Source of the DNA: Dendrocalamus latiflorus | Taxonomy: Eukaryota; Streptophyta; Magnoliopsida; Poales; Poaceae | NCBI GenBank assembly: GCA_017311315.1 | Contig: CM029610.1 | Span: 12,042,728-12,106,727, forward strand | DNA length: 64,000 nucleotides | Reading direction: 5' to 3' | Part shown: positions 1-12,749 of the stretch, piece by piece | Position numbering within the stretch: the first letter of the stretch is position 1 | Layout: each line of letters opens with the position of its first letter | The notes under the pieces: model-generated | Seen by the model: only the letters and a program-made list of their open reading frames with translations | Database searches by the model: none | What the model was told of the DNA's origin: nothing | Position numbers and translations under genes: made by a program

Positions 1-1120
1 TTCAATGGTAAATAACTATTTATCAGACAATATACCAAAATCAAAAAATCTATTGTTAGTGAATGATTTAGGATGAATCCGAGAACAAAAGATAGTTAGC
101 TATTTAAACACGTTAAATTAGATATTGAAACACATTGAAAAATTCGATAATTCAATTGTTGCGAAAATTGAAACAGGGTATTCTAATATGAAAGCCTTAA
201 CCTATAAATATTTTAAATATCATAGAATTGAAACTCTAAAAATCTAAATCACAAAATTTAGTACATATTTTGCTCGACTGATCGTTACTTCGTTAGCTAT
301 GAAGATCATTGAACTTCAGACGAAACAACCAACTCACCAAAGGTTGCGTCCGTGGCGTGGCGAGTAGGGGAAGGTAGGTAAAGCATCATCTGGACCTAGC
401 GTTGCCTACTTAGTTGGCTTAGGGTTAATGCTAGGTTGGACGCTTAGGCGTTGGGCTAGCGTTGGCTTGGGGCTGGATCAGCTGGTGACCCACGCTCGAT
501 CGGTTCAAGTAGCTCATGTTATTTTATTCTCTTTTCACTGCCGGTTGATATGCTGTATCGTGGCGATTTCAACTTACATGTATTTTTTTGAGTGTCTTAC
601 TTTGTCGACGTTCTGCGTATTTTTCTTCTCCTCTTGTTTGTCAATGTGTTTAAACCTTCTTTTTTTATATAGATATAGTTTTGGCATGTGAGATACACTA
701 ATTTTTAGTATGTAAAAGTATACACCGAACGAACTTAGACCTTAAGTAATAAAGATTAAAACTGGCGTATGAGCTGAGCTCCCATTTTCCAATGTGTACC
801 CGCCTCTTGTCATACTTGCTCAGACCAAGATCTATAATTGACAGTTCTTTTTTTTTTTTTGGCCTCAGCTCCCGGGCGCTGGGTTGGCCGGACCTACAAC
901 TACGATGCAAGCAGTCACGGTCATGGACGGTGCCCTCAGCCTTCTCCTATCCCTGTCTTTCAAGGCTGGCCCACCTTTGGCTTCGCTGCCGGGGCACTAT
1001 TGGCCATGACACGGGGGTCGTTATCCCTATCAACTTTCACCAATGGCCAATGATATGATAACCTCATCTCCAGTCTCACCGGGCCCACCTGCCAGTGGCA
1101 CTCACTCACGAGTTGATCAC
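1..1120. other. Unannotated intergenic DNA
   Basis: I see no gene in this stretch. The first 300 bases are AT-rich. Positions 300-500 and 870-1110 are richer in G and C but hold only short unsupported ORFs. A run of T lies at about 847-860. Confidence 0.5.
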
Positions 1121-1124
1121 ACAT

Positions 1125-1615
1125 GACTCTGTAGTATTTTTTTAAAAAATTCTAACACATTGATATATGAATTTTCAATTTTGACCCTCTCTGCAACCGC
1201 AGAAGCAGCGGCAGGCGACACATGTCACCTACCAAGCTCCCACGGCACAGCAGGTTGGGCATGTGCGGTAGGTAGAGGCCTACCACACTGGGCAAGCTCG
1301 GGAGCACCTGCCGCACTGGACAACCTTGGCAGGAGGCAATTAACACATGCACTAATATATACTTAGTGTAAGCATGCTTAAATTAATCACTAATGCCATG
1401 CTTAGGCACTAATGCCATGCTTAGTGTAAGCATGCATGATGGCTGCCGAACACGGCTAGCTCCGTATGTGATACTATGTTGCTCGAACCTGCCACAGTGC
1501 GGAAGCTCGGCAGGTGCACACATCACCTGCCGCTGCTTTTGCGGTCGTGGAGGAGACCAAAATTGAAAACTAGACATCGGAGAGGTAGTTTTGAAAAAAA
1601 AAAACTGCTACATGA
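1125..1615. mobile_element. Inverted-repeat (foldback or MULE-like) element
   Basis: The left arm (about 1140-1300) and the reverse complement of the right arm (about 1440-1610) share a long imperfect match that includes AAGCAGCGGCAGG and AATTTTCAATTTTG. The outer ends also pair loosely (TGTAGtA-T run against TGTAGCA-T run). The loop contains a direct duplication of cactaatgccatgcttag at about 1390-1425. This is the shape of a foldback or MULE-type MITE. No clean target-site duplication was found, so the ends are approximate. Confidence 0.5.
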
Positions 1616-2450
1616 CCACATAAGCAATTAACTGCTCACTCACCAGGAGCAAAATAATCCCTTTAGAAATATATAACATTCCAGAAAACATACAGTCAAA
1701 CTTCCTTTAACTCTGACTACTAATATTAAAAAAACAATTTATATTGACCATTTGAAAATGGTATCACTAGATTATTCATAAAAAAATATTTCCATAATAT
1801 AATAATTTTATATTATGTTATGAATGTAATCATATAAAATTATTGATCAAAGTTGCATGTTAAATACCACGTCAACGTCTAAAACGCCGTCTAATGTTGG
1901 GCAGAGGAAGTTGTTCGTTGGGCAGTAATTGGGCTGCAGAATTTAATTCGGAGGCTTTCCTGGTGCTTGCTGATGCTCATGTAGGCCTCAAGAAACCCTA
2001 AGAAGGGTCAAAATGGGCACTTAATGTGATTTATGGGCACAGGGCAGACACTGTACAGGTACTACTGTGTACTAGATGAAAGGTTAGTCTATTACCAAAA
2101 GAAAAAAAACGGGAACAGGACAAGAAACCTGAGGTAAACCTTTTAAATTGCGATGCTGATTAATTGGGTAGCAAATGGTGTCAGTTTGCCCGTGGTCCCA
2201 TGCCCCCAGCGTCAAGAAAATAGGTGGGTTTTTTTAGATGGGTCTCATATTTTATGGCTTAAAATTTTTAAACTCTAGTTGTTGATAAGAGATAGTATAT
2301 AGAGAAAAATGGTCGCATACGATTTTAACCGGTACAGTTAAACTCAGTACATATTTTACTATAATCTTCATGTTAACTCCACCTTAAAAAAACACACTGT
2401 TTGAAAACTAGTTAAACATAAACCATAAGTGAAAAATGGCACCCATAGTA
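1616..2450. repeat. MITE debris, including a dispersed repeat at about 2225-2415
   Basis: Positions 1685-1870 are AT-rich and resemble an eroded Stowaway- or Tourist-type MITE. Positions 2225-2415 are clearly related to 59190-59385: both copies carry a T-run, a 'tcgcata..attttggccggtaca' block and a 'actcagta' block in the same order. No gene is supported. Confidence 0.45.
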
Positions 2451-2538
2451 TTGGGTGCGTTCTTTTTAGCTGTAGCTAATGGTTTATGACTGCGGCTAAT
2501 TGCTTTTGGTCTTGCCATGAGCGTTTTGTGAACAAATT
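2451..2538. repeat. Left half of a MITE-like repeat interrupted by a solo LTR
   Basis: This segment begins TTGGGTGCGTTCTTTTTAGC and continues at 7814 after the LTR. An uninterrupted relative lies at 50332-50525. The half-copy ends with AAATT (2534-2538), which is the target-site duplication of the LTR. Confidence 0.65.
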
Positions 2539-5500
2539 TGTAACAACCCACATCATTAATTAACCTTAAGCAACGAATTACTACGTTAAGCATGATTAAT
2601 TATGTAATTAAGAATCTAAAAATACGAGGGAATTTAAAATTTTCTACCTAGTCGTATAAATTGAAATCAACGAGCGATAAGATAATACGTTGTTGTTCCC
2701 ATTTCATCGACGAGGGTGAAGATTAAACTGTATAGACTAAAGTGAGAAAGAAAATTCAATTGCGCGGCAAGTAGAAGTATTCAACTCAATTAAAAAAATA
2801 TATATATAAATATATAACAGTCTGTACTACAATTGTGTAATTATTACAATTCTTGTACAACAAATCAAGTCACATCCCTTGAGCTACAACTAAAACTGGC
2901 TTGCATTAAATAAAGATATTACAACTCTTTTTACATTAATAACGACAATACAAATTACTGTAAGTTTACAAGTCTCGGCCTTAATCAAATGGCCGCCTCG
3001 CAAACTTAGATAATTGCGACACAATCGCAACATTAGAAACTGCATTCGAGTAACCTACAATATTCTGTATACAACAATATTAAGATAGAGCTAGATTACA
3101 TTCAGATCATCGCATACATTAGAGACTATCGTCGAACGGCCACCACACCGTTATTTCATTTGTGAGCGAACTAGTAATTATAAGACCGAAAAAGACCAAA
3201 CAAAAGAGTTAATTGAAAATAAAGCATTATAAAGTAAGTGTTGCCATCAGAGCCCTAAGGATTAACTTCGGGCGGGGTAATCCGTTCACGGAGATACCTG
3301 ACCGTCCGGGGGCCAGTCGGCACCTCTCACAACCATAGGCTCATCACACGGTATTATATATATACAAACCTGTTCTGAATATAGGAATCCAACCAAGGCA
3401 AAGTCCAGAGTATCACAACTCATTCCAGCCCAACCCACAGCAGAGAAACACATGTCAAAGCCCTCACCATACGAATATCAACCACAGTGAACCAGATAGC
3501 ACCGGGCCGGAGCAGCCATACCCAGACATCATCGCCAGCCAACAAAACCTCACGGGCAAGGTCAGAGCCATCCAACCAAAATATCACACCATTGCATACC
3601 AGTAGCCAAACCGAGAGGAAAGGGCACAGAGAGACAAAGCAAGGTAAGGTAAACATTCCCCAAAACTTCCAGTCAATCCCCAGACCGCAGAGGAGTCCAC
3701 AACCGAGTGGAGCCGAAGGTCAAGGGGGCGAAGAACCGACAAGCCGAAGGGAGAAGGGGACGTGACGGCCACAGGAGAACCGCAAGCCAGCATCAAGCAT
3801 CAGCCACCGCAAACCGGCCACCACCCCAACCCCAAACCCTAGCATTTCTCACAAGTACCAGTGCAGGTAAACCCCACAATCTCACCATCCGTGTATTACC
3901 ATTATCCCATTTCATCCAACATAGACTAGAAACCATAAGCATTCACCACGGTAGAGCACATGAACCATTCAAGCATGTCACTGGAGGTAAAAGAAGGGGA
4001 GAAGAGGGTTACCAGTAAGGGCGGCGGCTGCGGGCTTCCCGGCTGAGCCACCGGTTCACCGCCACCGGTACTCCCCCGGCGTACGGCGACGGTTCACCGG
4101 CGGAGACAGCCACGGTCACCCGCCTCCCAAAACCTAACCCTAGACAAAACCTCACAAAAAGTCAGCAAATCACAAACTTAGAAATCAAAGCAAATAGCGA
4201 CCAAACCACATCAAGCCAACCCTAGATCGGGCGGGATGGAGGAGCTAGGCGCCAGATCTGGGCCTGGGCCACAGATCTGGCCGTGGAACTATGCGGCGCG
4301 ACGGGGAGCCGGCGTGAGGGGAAGCGGCACCGAGGGGAGGCGCTGAGCGCCGGGGCAGAGGCACCGAGACGCGGGCGCGAGAGGGTGGCGGCGCGTTGGA
4401 GGAGCCGGACCGGGCGGCGGCGCTGAAACCCGAAGGCGAAGGAGAGGCGGCGCGGCGTCGGCGTCGGCGTGGAGAGAGAGGCCGAGAGAGAGAGAGAGCC
4501 GGCGGAGTGGGCGAGAAAAGAGGAGGAGGAGGAGGAGATGGAGGGGCGTCGGCAGAGGTATAAAAGAGGAGGCGTCGGCAGAGGAACAAAGAGAAACGAG
4601 AGATGGTGGAAAAAAAGAAGAATAGGGAAGAAAAAGGGGGGAAAAGGTAAATAAATTAGGAGAAATAAAAATGTGTAGACTAGAAGGGCTAGATGTAGGA
4701 ATACTAGCTCATAAGTATGTGTTATAGAAACTTTATTAGAACAGAATTGTTGAGGTTAAATGAATGAATTGATTGTGTTAAGAACCACGTGCATGAATAT
4801 TCGTTGCACTAACGAGATAAACAGTTTGTTAGAAATAATCTGAGAATTAATATGATCTTCGATGCCAGTGTAATACCTTAGGCTGCGATATATATAGGTA
4901 ATGCTGAACTGAATATAAAAACATTGAGAAATTAGAAAATCGACAAACACATTTAGTAGGATTGGTTTAATTAATTAAACCATCGCATCTCCGCGACACC
5001 ATAGATTACGTCAACCACCCAAAATATTTCTCAAGTCTGATAATAAATGTAATACCATTAATGGATTAAAACTGGTAAGTAGGTATATTAAAATTTGAGT
5101 ATCTTCGTTTAGACCATCCCAGGGAATATTTAAATAATCAATCGACGCTGTTACTAGCATTACATTATAGAGATTCACTACTGATCACTCTCAACGATTA
5201 GAATATTAGTGGTAGTCCAACGATGTAAAATAGACATGTTGATGAAACTTGGACGTGTACGAAATAAATTAAGGGACTGTTGTCTTAGACCATTTGGTTG
5301 AGAGTCTAAATACCCAGATAGTATATTTAAGCCCATCTAAGCAGTAGAAAACCATTAATTAGTATTTGCAATGATTAGAATGGATGACAACTAAAACATA
5401 GCGTGTACCAATTTAACCCATTCATTGCTAATTAAATCATACGGGATTATAACCAAATACCCAATTAATCTAGATAGTATTAAATCATATAATGGTCTTA

Positions 5501-7813
5501 GTAAATATTCTTAGTTGGGGAAAGATAAGTCAATTGATGCCATAGGCTGGAAATTGCACACATGCGAAGCAAATGATCATAATATCATTTAGATCATTAT
5601 TTTGCGCATTTAAATGCCCAGCTAAATTTTGTTAGTCGAATATAAACTATGGAAATCCACTAATAACTATTCTCAATTGTTAGAATAAATTAGTAGCCAT
5701 TAGAAAATTTAGAACTGGTCATGACGACTAGAATAACCTGTACCAAATTAAAATATTAAGCCATGACTCAAACGTTGTGCCCGCCAATTAAACTGGTACA
5801 TAGTAATTTAAATAGCATAAGCTGTAACAATCCGCAGCTAACTAAAATAAAACCTGGCGACCGTACAAAGACGCTTTAGTATAATTCAATTAATAATTAC
5901 TTAAGAATTAATTTTATTGGTGTAGATAATTAATCACGCGCGTACTAGTTACGAGAAAGGACCGATACCAAGGAAAAAGGAATTTATTTAAATAACCATA
6001 AGACTTATAAGTGAATTAGAGGTAAATAGATGCACATCTAGGAGAAGTTAAACGGATATGATTGCATGCGCGAGGTCGACTAAGATTAATATTCACCAAT
6101 AATTGTATGTGTATATATTTAATCGTATCGCAATAGTAGATGGTCAGAAAGTAACAAAAGATTGAGTTTAACTTGTAAGTAAACAACCCAGTCTATGCTA
6201 GGAAAATAACGCCAAGTGACGAGTATAGAATATGAGTTAATTAGGGCTAAACCACGATCGGGTTAAGTTAAGCGGAGCCTCATCCTAGGAGCACAAGCAC
6301 GTCAACACCTAGTATGCTATTATATTTTTGTAAATTAAGTCGTAGCCAACGTATTTAATTGCAGACAACAATCCAAACTACGGGAGTGACTTCACCTGAT
6401 CCTATGTGAATCCAAATCTATGGTTGAAATCCAGGCAAGCATTCCTTTGATCAAATCTTTAGCGTATATTGCTTAAAACAAGTATTTTGATATTAGTCTA
6501 GTATCACCCTGCATGAAAGAATTAAAAGATATTTAAATCGAACAGTTGAAATAAAGGATATGAGAAAGGAAATAGAAGGCAACTGATGGAGCAGTTGGCC
6601 ATCTCTATTATGTAAGAAGGTGGGCAGAGGTTGCCAGGGCAGGTAATGAGTGGGAAGGTGTGGGACCTCTGCATAAGAATATAATATAAGGAATTTACCA
6701 GCTTCATTCGTATGAACAGACCATACCAACTCGTATCAACCAACGTTCCGTTTTCACGGGCAGTCGGTACTCTAGTGAGGTGTTATATTCTCCACAGGAG
6801 TGATTTTTATTTATGGGATAAGCCCAAAGGAACCGGTATAAGACCGGAGCGTAAGAACCCACAGGTGGGTTACGCATAGGCGTTATATTATGCTGACAGG
6901 GGGGCTGAGTGAGGGTCGGAAACCCTACCAGCCAACGGTTATGTCGCTTTCAGTGGGTCTGTGTGAGGGTTTTACACCGCTCCAGGCTGCTGCTTGTGTA
7001 TAATCGGGTGGAGATATAATTACTGAACTATATGTAATTGCACTGTACTCTGTTCTGGGCGCCGCTTCATAGGAATTGCGGATAACCCCAAGAGCCAACA
7101 CGAGCAGAATGATGATGGGTAAAGTTATACAAGCTTGCGCAATGCTATCCAAATCATGAATTCATGCCTGTCTCCGGGAAAGGAGAATTACGGAAACTTA
7201 TGGGGGGTTTTGCTGTTCATGCGTATGTTCAGTAGTTTTCTAAGTTAATAAATTAGAAATTCTATCAAAACCAACAAACCTTATTTTCTATAAGTCCTGG
7301 AAAAGGGAAATTAGAATGAACAAGAGTATAAGAAATGAGTTAGAGATTGAGAATAGGAATTGATATTCCTAGAAGTGTAATGAGGAGCATTCTGTGCATT
7401 TTGCTAATAACGCTTGCTGAGTACTTCTGTACTCACCCTTGCTATTATCTCCCCCTTTGCTTAGGAGCATGTCAATTCAAGGAATGGCTAAGATCAAGAG
7501 GAAGCTACCTGCATGGCATACTGTAGACTCGGATTACAGTGGGTACAAGGTGGACACTCCGTGTGGTCATTATCGAATAGGAAGTAGTTAGAATATTTTG
7601 TTTAAAGATTGTATTTAAGCCCTTGAGGCGTTGTAATAAACTGTAGCCCTGCGTGGCGATATTCTTGTAATATTATGTTGTCTCTAATTATTGTTCTGCT
7701 GCAAAACACTCTGTTAGGCTTATTATTCGTTAGAGCGATATTTTATCGGCTAAAACGAATAATAATCCGTTGACTAGCGTTATTATCCCACGGTAATAAT
7801 GCGGGTCGTCACA
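2539..7813 (+). mobile_element. Solo LTR, 5.3 kb, Ty3/gypsy-like, with AAATT target duplication
   Basis: The segment starts TGTAACAACCC and ends GGGTCGTCACA, so its tips form the TG...CA inverted repeat expected of an LTR. Exact AAATT copies flank it at 2534-2538 and 7814-7818. No primer-binding site, gag or pol follows, so this is an LTR left after recombination, not a full element. A second copy of the same family is at 37369-42912. The stretch at about 7420-7470 (gagtacttctgtactcaccc) resembles the 3' part of long grass gypsy LTRs, and TATAAAA lies at 4559-4565 on the + strand. Its ORFs (for example 4245-4589 on - and 3707-4018 on +) are low-complexity and not supported as genes. The family name is not determined. 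Confidence 0.85.
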
Positions 7814-7940
7814 AAATTGAATGCTGATAAGCCGATAAATCGTTTCGAAAAAGCTGTCCCAATAAGACGCTTTAAAACAACAGTGGAGAAATCATTTTAT
7901 TTATTTATTCAAAAAATATATATAAGGCATGAGTTAAAAA
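7814..7940. repeat. Right half of the MITE-like repeat split by the solo LTR
   Basis: After the second AAATT the sequence resumes with gaatgctgataagcc, matching gaatgccgataagct at about 50400 in the related copy. The right end is eroded and set approximately. Confidence 0.6.
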
Positions 7941-8133
7941 AACATTGTATCCCTAAAAGATTAGACAAGAAACCAAAATAGGAGTATCGCCTCTTCTAAC
8001 TTATGATCAATATAAATTTTTGGTCGTTGTTCCTAAAGTTCATATACTCACACCAAGCAGAAAAATAAGACACATCACATTATAGTATATACCAACATTC
8101 TGTTTCACATAAGATCTTTTTTTTCACTAGTAA

Positions 8134-8457
8134 TGTTAAAATTGATTTGAATATATATCGTGTCCATCTAGGACACTTCATCACCTTATACTAGACGTGA
8201 CATAGTAGGTGCATGCGCAGGTTGTATCAGACGCGGTGTCAATCTGTAGCAACCGGCTCTGATTCGGTTTCCTCTCTGTGTGGGACTCTTTTCCCTCACA
8301 CTATATATATGTATCTCAGTAACCCATAGGAAGAGCAAGCACTCCATTGTAAACTCTTTTCATTATAGTGATTTGTCTTTGAGCACCCGTGATTTTTCTC
8401 CATAAGAGTTTTCTACGTAAAAAATTCATGTCTCTATTTTCCTGTATATTATTTACA
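8134..8457 (+). mobile_element. 5' LTR of a Ty1/copia retrotransposon
   Basis: The LTR starts TGTTAAAATT and ends TTTACA. It contains a TATA-like block at about 8299-8312 (actatatatatg). It is followed at 8463-8474 by TAGTATCAGAGC, which resembles the initiator-tRNA primer-binding site usual in plant copia elements. A gag-like reading frame begins 0.5 kb downstream. No matching 3' LTR was seen in the window. Confidence 0.7.
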
Positions 8458-8462
8458 ATAAA

Positions 8463-8474
8463 TAGTATCAGAGC
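8463..8474 (+). other. Copia primer-binding site (initiator Met-tRNA type)
   Basis: TAGTATCAGAGC lies six bases after the LTR end. The core TATCAGAGC is the usual PBS of plant Ty1/copia elements. Confidence 0.65.
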
Positions 8475-8959
8475 ACAAGAGATTAGGATCCGAGATGTGA
8501 TCGAAGAAAAAAAATTGCCTCAGCGTTTTCTTTCGCTGAACCCAAGACACATCAAATATTCCCCGAGTCGGCAACGATTTTTACCTTCGAGCCGATCATG
8601 TACGAAGTAGCGCAAATAAAAGCCGAGTGGGTCTACCTCAGTTTCATCATCAAATCACGACAGCAAAAGAAAGCAGGGCATCAATCAACAGAGCAGACTA
8701 CTTCGTGTGAAGCCACAGCAGCGAAAGCCACGCTATCCATCCGCCCTTCAAACAGCAGGCGCCAAGTTAAAGAAAAAACGGCACAGAACCAGAAGCCAGT
8801 GAAAAAAAAATCAAGCCAGGGAGAAGCGACGGTGCTACCGATTGAAGCTTTTTAGTGTGATTTTTTTTGGGAAGAATTACTACGTGCACCCAAGAAGTGT
8901 ACCAGGAATTCTAGTTGCGAGAATTTTCTTAAGAACACACAAATTCATACCAACAAATT

Positions 8960-9850
8960 ATGGTTTTCTTCCGCATAGCGACACTGAAGTATGATCTTTC
9001 GCTGTTGAATCATGACACGAGGTTTTCTCTATGGCAAGTCAAGATGCGAGCTGTTTTATCACAGCTTGATTTGGATGATGCACTTTTGGGGATCGACAAG
9101 ATGCCAGCCACATTGTCCGTTGATGAGAAGAAACATAAATACCGTAAGGCTTTATCTCAAATTCATCTTCATCTATCAAATAATATTTTACAGAAGGCTA
9201 TGAAGGAGACATCTACCACCGCATTATGGCTGAAGTTGGAGCAGATTTGAATGATCAATGATCTGACTAGCAAGATGCATCTGAAGCAGAAGCTTTATTC
9301 TCACAATATGGTGGAGGATGCCTCATTATTGAACCACCTAACACCTTTTTAAGAAAGTTGTTGCAGACCTCGAAGCTATGGAGGTAAAGTATGATGATGA
9401 ATATTTGGGTCTTATTTTGCTATGCTCTCTGCCCATTTCAGTTAGAGATACTATCTATATAGTCGAGATACTCTTGCTCTTGGTGAAGTTTATGAAGCTC
9501 TGTATGCTAAAGAAAAGATGAAACTTATGTTTTCGGGTGAAAATTCAAGTACGCATGCAAAAGATTTGTCTATTCGCAGCAGGCAATATGAGAAGGGTTC
9601 AAATAGCAATTCGAATGGCAGAAGCAAAAGTAGATATAGAGGCAGATCTAAATCCTGGAACAAGAAGTCATGCAAGTATTGCAAGAAGGATAGCCATGAC
9701 ATATCCGAGTGATGGAAGTTGCAGAATAAGGAGAAGAGCAATAGCAATTTCAAGACGAATTAACAAGATGATGAACCTAGAGCCACCGTTGTTACTAAAG
9801 AAGGTTCTGATGGAGATGTTCACGTTGCCTTTGTCGGTGATTTGAGTATT
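8960..9850 (+). pseudogene. Broken copia gag (gag-polypeptide of copia type plus zinc knuckle)
   Basis: An ATG at 8960 opens a 96-residue frame resembling the start of copia Gag (capsid-like, UBN2/Retrotran_gag_2 family). It stops at TGA 9248-9250, where the family continues without a stop. The continuation is readable in shifted frames: a 'SKMHLKQKLYSH' block near 9270, 'VADLEAMEVKYDDEYLG' near 9365 and a basic Ser/Arg-rich stretch at 9580-9665. The zinc knuckle near 9668 reads CKYCKKDSHDISE followed by TGA, so the last knuckle cysteine has become a stop. No protease, integrase or reverse transcriptase follows. This is a dead, truncated element; identification is by motif recall, not a search. 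Confidence 0.7.
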
Positions 9851-11395
9851 TGAGCCTTGTCACCCTAGCAAAATTATAATGGTAAAACTTTCAAAAATAA
9901 TTTCTTAATTATACACCATGCTTAGTATTGCTTAGATACTCAGGGGCACCAAAATGCCCCAAGCATCACCTTCAATCATGAGAAACTGATTTGGGAAGTC
10001 ATGGGTGAAAATGACTGGTGCATTTTGACATGATTATTTTATGCTCGCAAAAACCGTAACTTGCTTAAATATCTAGGTGGATGGTACGGGCTGGTGTGTG
10101 GTGCAGTGGAAGCACGGTGTCTGGATTGTGGTAGAACCGCCAAGATAACTCTAAGGACTGAATCTTGTCATGACCTCCTATGTAAAACAGTACAACCACA
10201 AGTCTGCAAATTGCAACTTGGCTAATTAAATCTATCAAACCCCCGGACTCATCTCACCGGTAGTGAAAGGAGTGGAATATTGCAAGGGTAAAAGGAGGCC
10301 TAAAGGGACACCGAGAGGAGGGTGAAGTTTGCTAGTTGTGCTAGCATTGTGGAGAGTAGAGTCCGAATGCGCTAGTATCTGTGACAAACATCCCGTGCAA
10401 TATATGGGACCCACCACAAGTGAGAGCAGCCCATAGGGTGAGATGACAAAAGGGGCCAGATATATTAAAATGTTACTATGATGATTTACTCAAACATATG
10501 ACTAAGGAATCGTGTAGAGTAACGAGCAGATTGTCTCTTGTGGGTAAAGTGTATAAACTCTACAGAGTGAAAACTATTCGAATAGCCGTGCCCACGGTCA
10601 AGGACGGACATGAGAACTTAACCAGATATAGTTCTATTTCAAAAACTTTGTGGGTGGAATTGGAAAAATGGAGGATAGTGAAAAGCCCTGACTTGTGTTG
10701 CCTTGGGTGTCGTCCCAATGATAAGGTAAGTGGTTATAACGCTGAAAGGTTAGCATATGGTGCAGCAACCATGTAACGGTGGATGGAATCTGGATCACTA
10801 TTATTATTGCATTCGTTCATGCATTGATAAAACCTGTTTTAGTTAAAATTGCTAGGTCTTAGAAAATTTCTGTGTATCGTATTTTAAAAGCAATTTATGG
10901 CAAATAAAATAGCCCGAGCCTTCCATTGATAAACCATGCATGTTATCTATTTGCATCCTCTGTATTGGCTCACAGAGCACGGTGGTTTGTGCTCACCCTC
11001 GCTCACTCAATTAATCCAGAATCAGGAGTCAGATCGCCACGCTTCAGCACTACACTTGGTCATGATGGCGAAGAAGATGAAGAGCTCAACAACTAGGTCG
11101 TGAATCTCAGTTGGCTGCTTGTGGGCATGTCTTGAGGGTCCCACTTGTGTGCTTCGTTTCTACTGCTACATTTTATTAATTTCGGCCTGATCGGCCCATG
11201 GGTAAGTTTAATATTATATTTACGCTTCCATATGATATGTATTTTGATGTTCAGTACTGTATCTGTGAGCACTATCTACTGATATAGGGAATAGTGCGGT
11301 GGAATCACAGAGGATTCTGAATTGTAAAATCCAGGTCTGGCACGTAATACCGATAAATTCATATATAACTCATTGTTTTTATATGTATATATAGA
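9851..11395. mobile_element. Probable Ty3/gypsy-type LTR fragment
   Basis: The region has the texture of grass gypsy LTRs: a 'gccgtgcccacggtcaaggacgg' block near 10584, a 'gtgctcaccctcgctcactcaatt' block near 10988 and a 'gaatagtgcggtgg' block near 11290. No LTR ends, target duplication or coding domain could be fixed. The ORF at 10498-10776 is not supported as a gene. Confidence 0.4.
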
Positions 11396-11398
11396 TAC

Positions 11399-12319
11399 AT
11401 GATGACTAAAACCAGATTAACAAAATCATCAGTTGGCTTTCTCGACCCACACTTGGTCTCCTTGGATATCATCGAGGAGGATACATCCTTCATCGAGAAT
11501 TACATGACGAAGGCATTGGAGGCTCACCGTGACAAGGAATTCATACTTATACTCTACAAGCAGGGGTAAGTGCTACACTAGTGGCTATACTTATCGATTT
11601 ATACTTTATGAGCAACACGAACTTAGGTTTAATGACCATGACATATCTGTATAGGTTCCACTTGATTCTAATTATAATTATACCAAAATAGAACAGGGTA
11701 ATATACCTTGATTCCCTAAAGAAAAACAAACCAACTACACAGTTGTCTAACAATTAATCGATAGGTAAATAAATTTCCTTCATTGATAACTATATTGTAG
11801 CATTTTCTTCCTTCCCAACGATTAAGGCTAACCTTTTGGAATCACGTAGGTCATTCGCCATATACGTTGCAAAGGTAGGGAAATCTAATGAAGAGATTGA
11901 TGCCCAGCGACACGATCTAGATTTTCCGGTATTCGCTAGTACACCTTAATCCTATATAACACTTCGTAGTAATGCCTCTCAAACTAACAAATTCTATTTT
12001 TGAAGTGCCACCAATAGCCGTCAGGCAACATCTGTAGATTGTATGTTTGCCACAACATGCAACTACTCATCAACTCCACGAAGAACAATATTGATCCTCA
12101 GGTTTGTCAATCTTGCGATAATTATTTCATACTGATCAATTTATATATGTATGCACGACATTGATTTTCCTACCGACAGGTTGTGTACATCACTACAATT
12201 CTGTTGGAACAGGCCGAGCTCAAACATATTCGAGGACAGCATGTATACTTCTTGTTGTCTAAAGTCATAAAAGAAAATGGAGAGTTCCACAATGTAGAAT
12301 GTATTTCACTAGGATAAGA
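11399..12319 (+). pseudogene. Ulp1-like cysteine protease pseudogene of a CACTA element
   Basis: A frame at 11399-11567 reads like the C-terminal protease-like ORF carried by many grass CACTA elements (blocks 'VGFLDPHLVS' and 'KALEAHRDKEFI'). A later exon-like block at about 12006-12102 holds CHQ-stop-PSGNICRLYVCH. It resembles the catalytic-cysteine motif of Ulp1/C48 proteases, with the Cys kept, the following Gly replaced by Arg, and an in-frame TAG at 12015-12017. A last block near 12205-12317 ends in TAA. Exon junctions between the blocks are uncertain. The gene is broken. Confidence 0.55.
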
Positions 12320-12559
12320 TTGAGCTTAATTGTTCATGTGTGTATTGTTCATAGATGGATAATTTATTTCATTTTAGTTAATTGATTTGTGAAATGGATA
12401 TTTTTGTTTCTGAAATGAATGAATGTGAATTGGATGTGTATATATTGTGTTGATCTGCTTGTTTCAGAGAGCATGGCTAGCATTTCTTGAGGCTAGCCAA
12501 CTAACAGAAATAAATTTATGAATAGAAAAGAATATCACAAACAATTATTAACTCGTAAC

Positions 12560-12749
12560 CGTCTGTATTAGTCAACTATTACATATGGTGTTTTAGTAGA
12601 AACTGTCTGTGAAAGTCTGCATCATAGACGGTTCGAAAGCCGTCTGTGATGACCTCATATCATTACTGACCCATAAACTCAGACAGCTCATGAAAGCGTC
12701 TATGATGACGTTTTTGAACCATCTATGGTAAGCTTTTTTTGCTGTAGTG
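12560..12749. mobile_element. 3' end of a CACTA-type transposon
   Basis: The segment ends GCTGTAGTG, the reverse complement of CACTACAGC, a CACTA terminus. Just inside are repeated subterminal motifs in both directions (gccgtctgtgatg, gcgtctatgatg, catagacggtt). It follows the Ulp1-like pseudogene in the order expected for such elements. No matching 5' terminus was found upstream, so the element is truncated or overwritten on the left. Confidence 0.6.

Noticed and set aside
4245..4589. 114-aa Pro/Ser/Arg-rich frame on the - strand
   Set aside because: Lies inside the solo LTR and reflects CGG/GAG-rich composition; no conserved motif.
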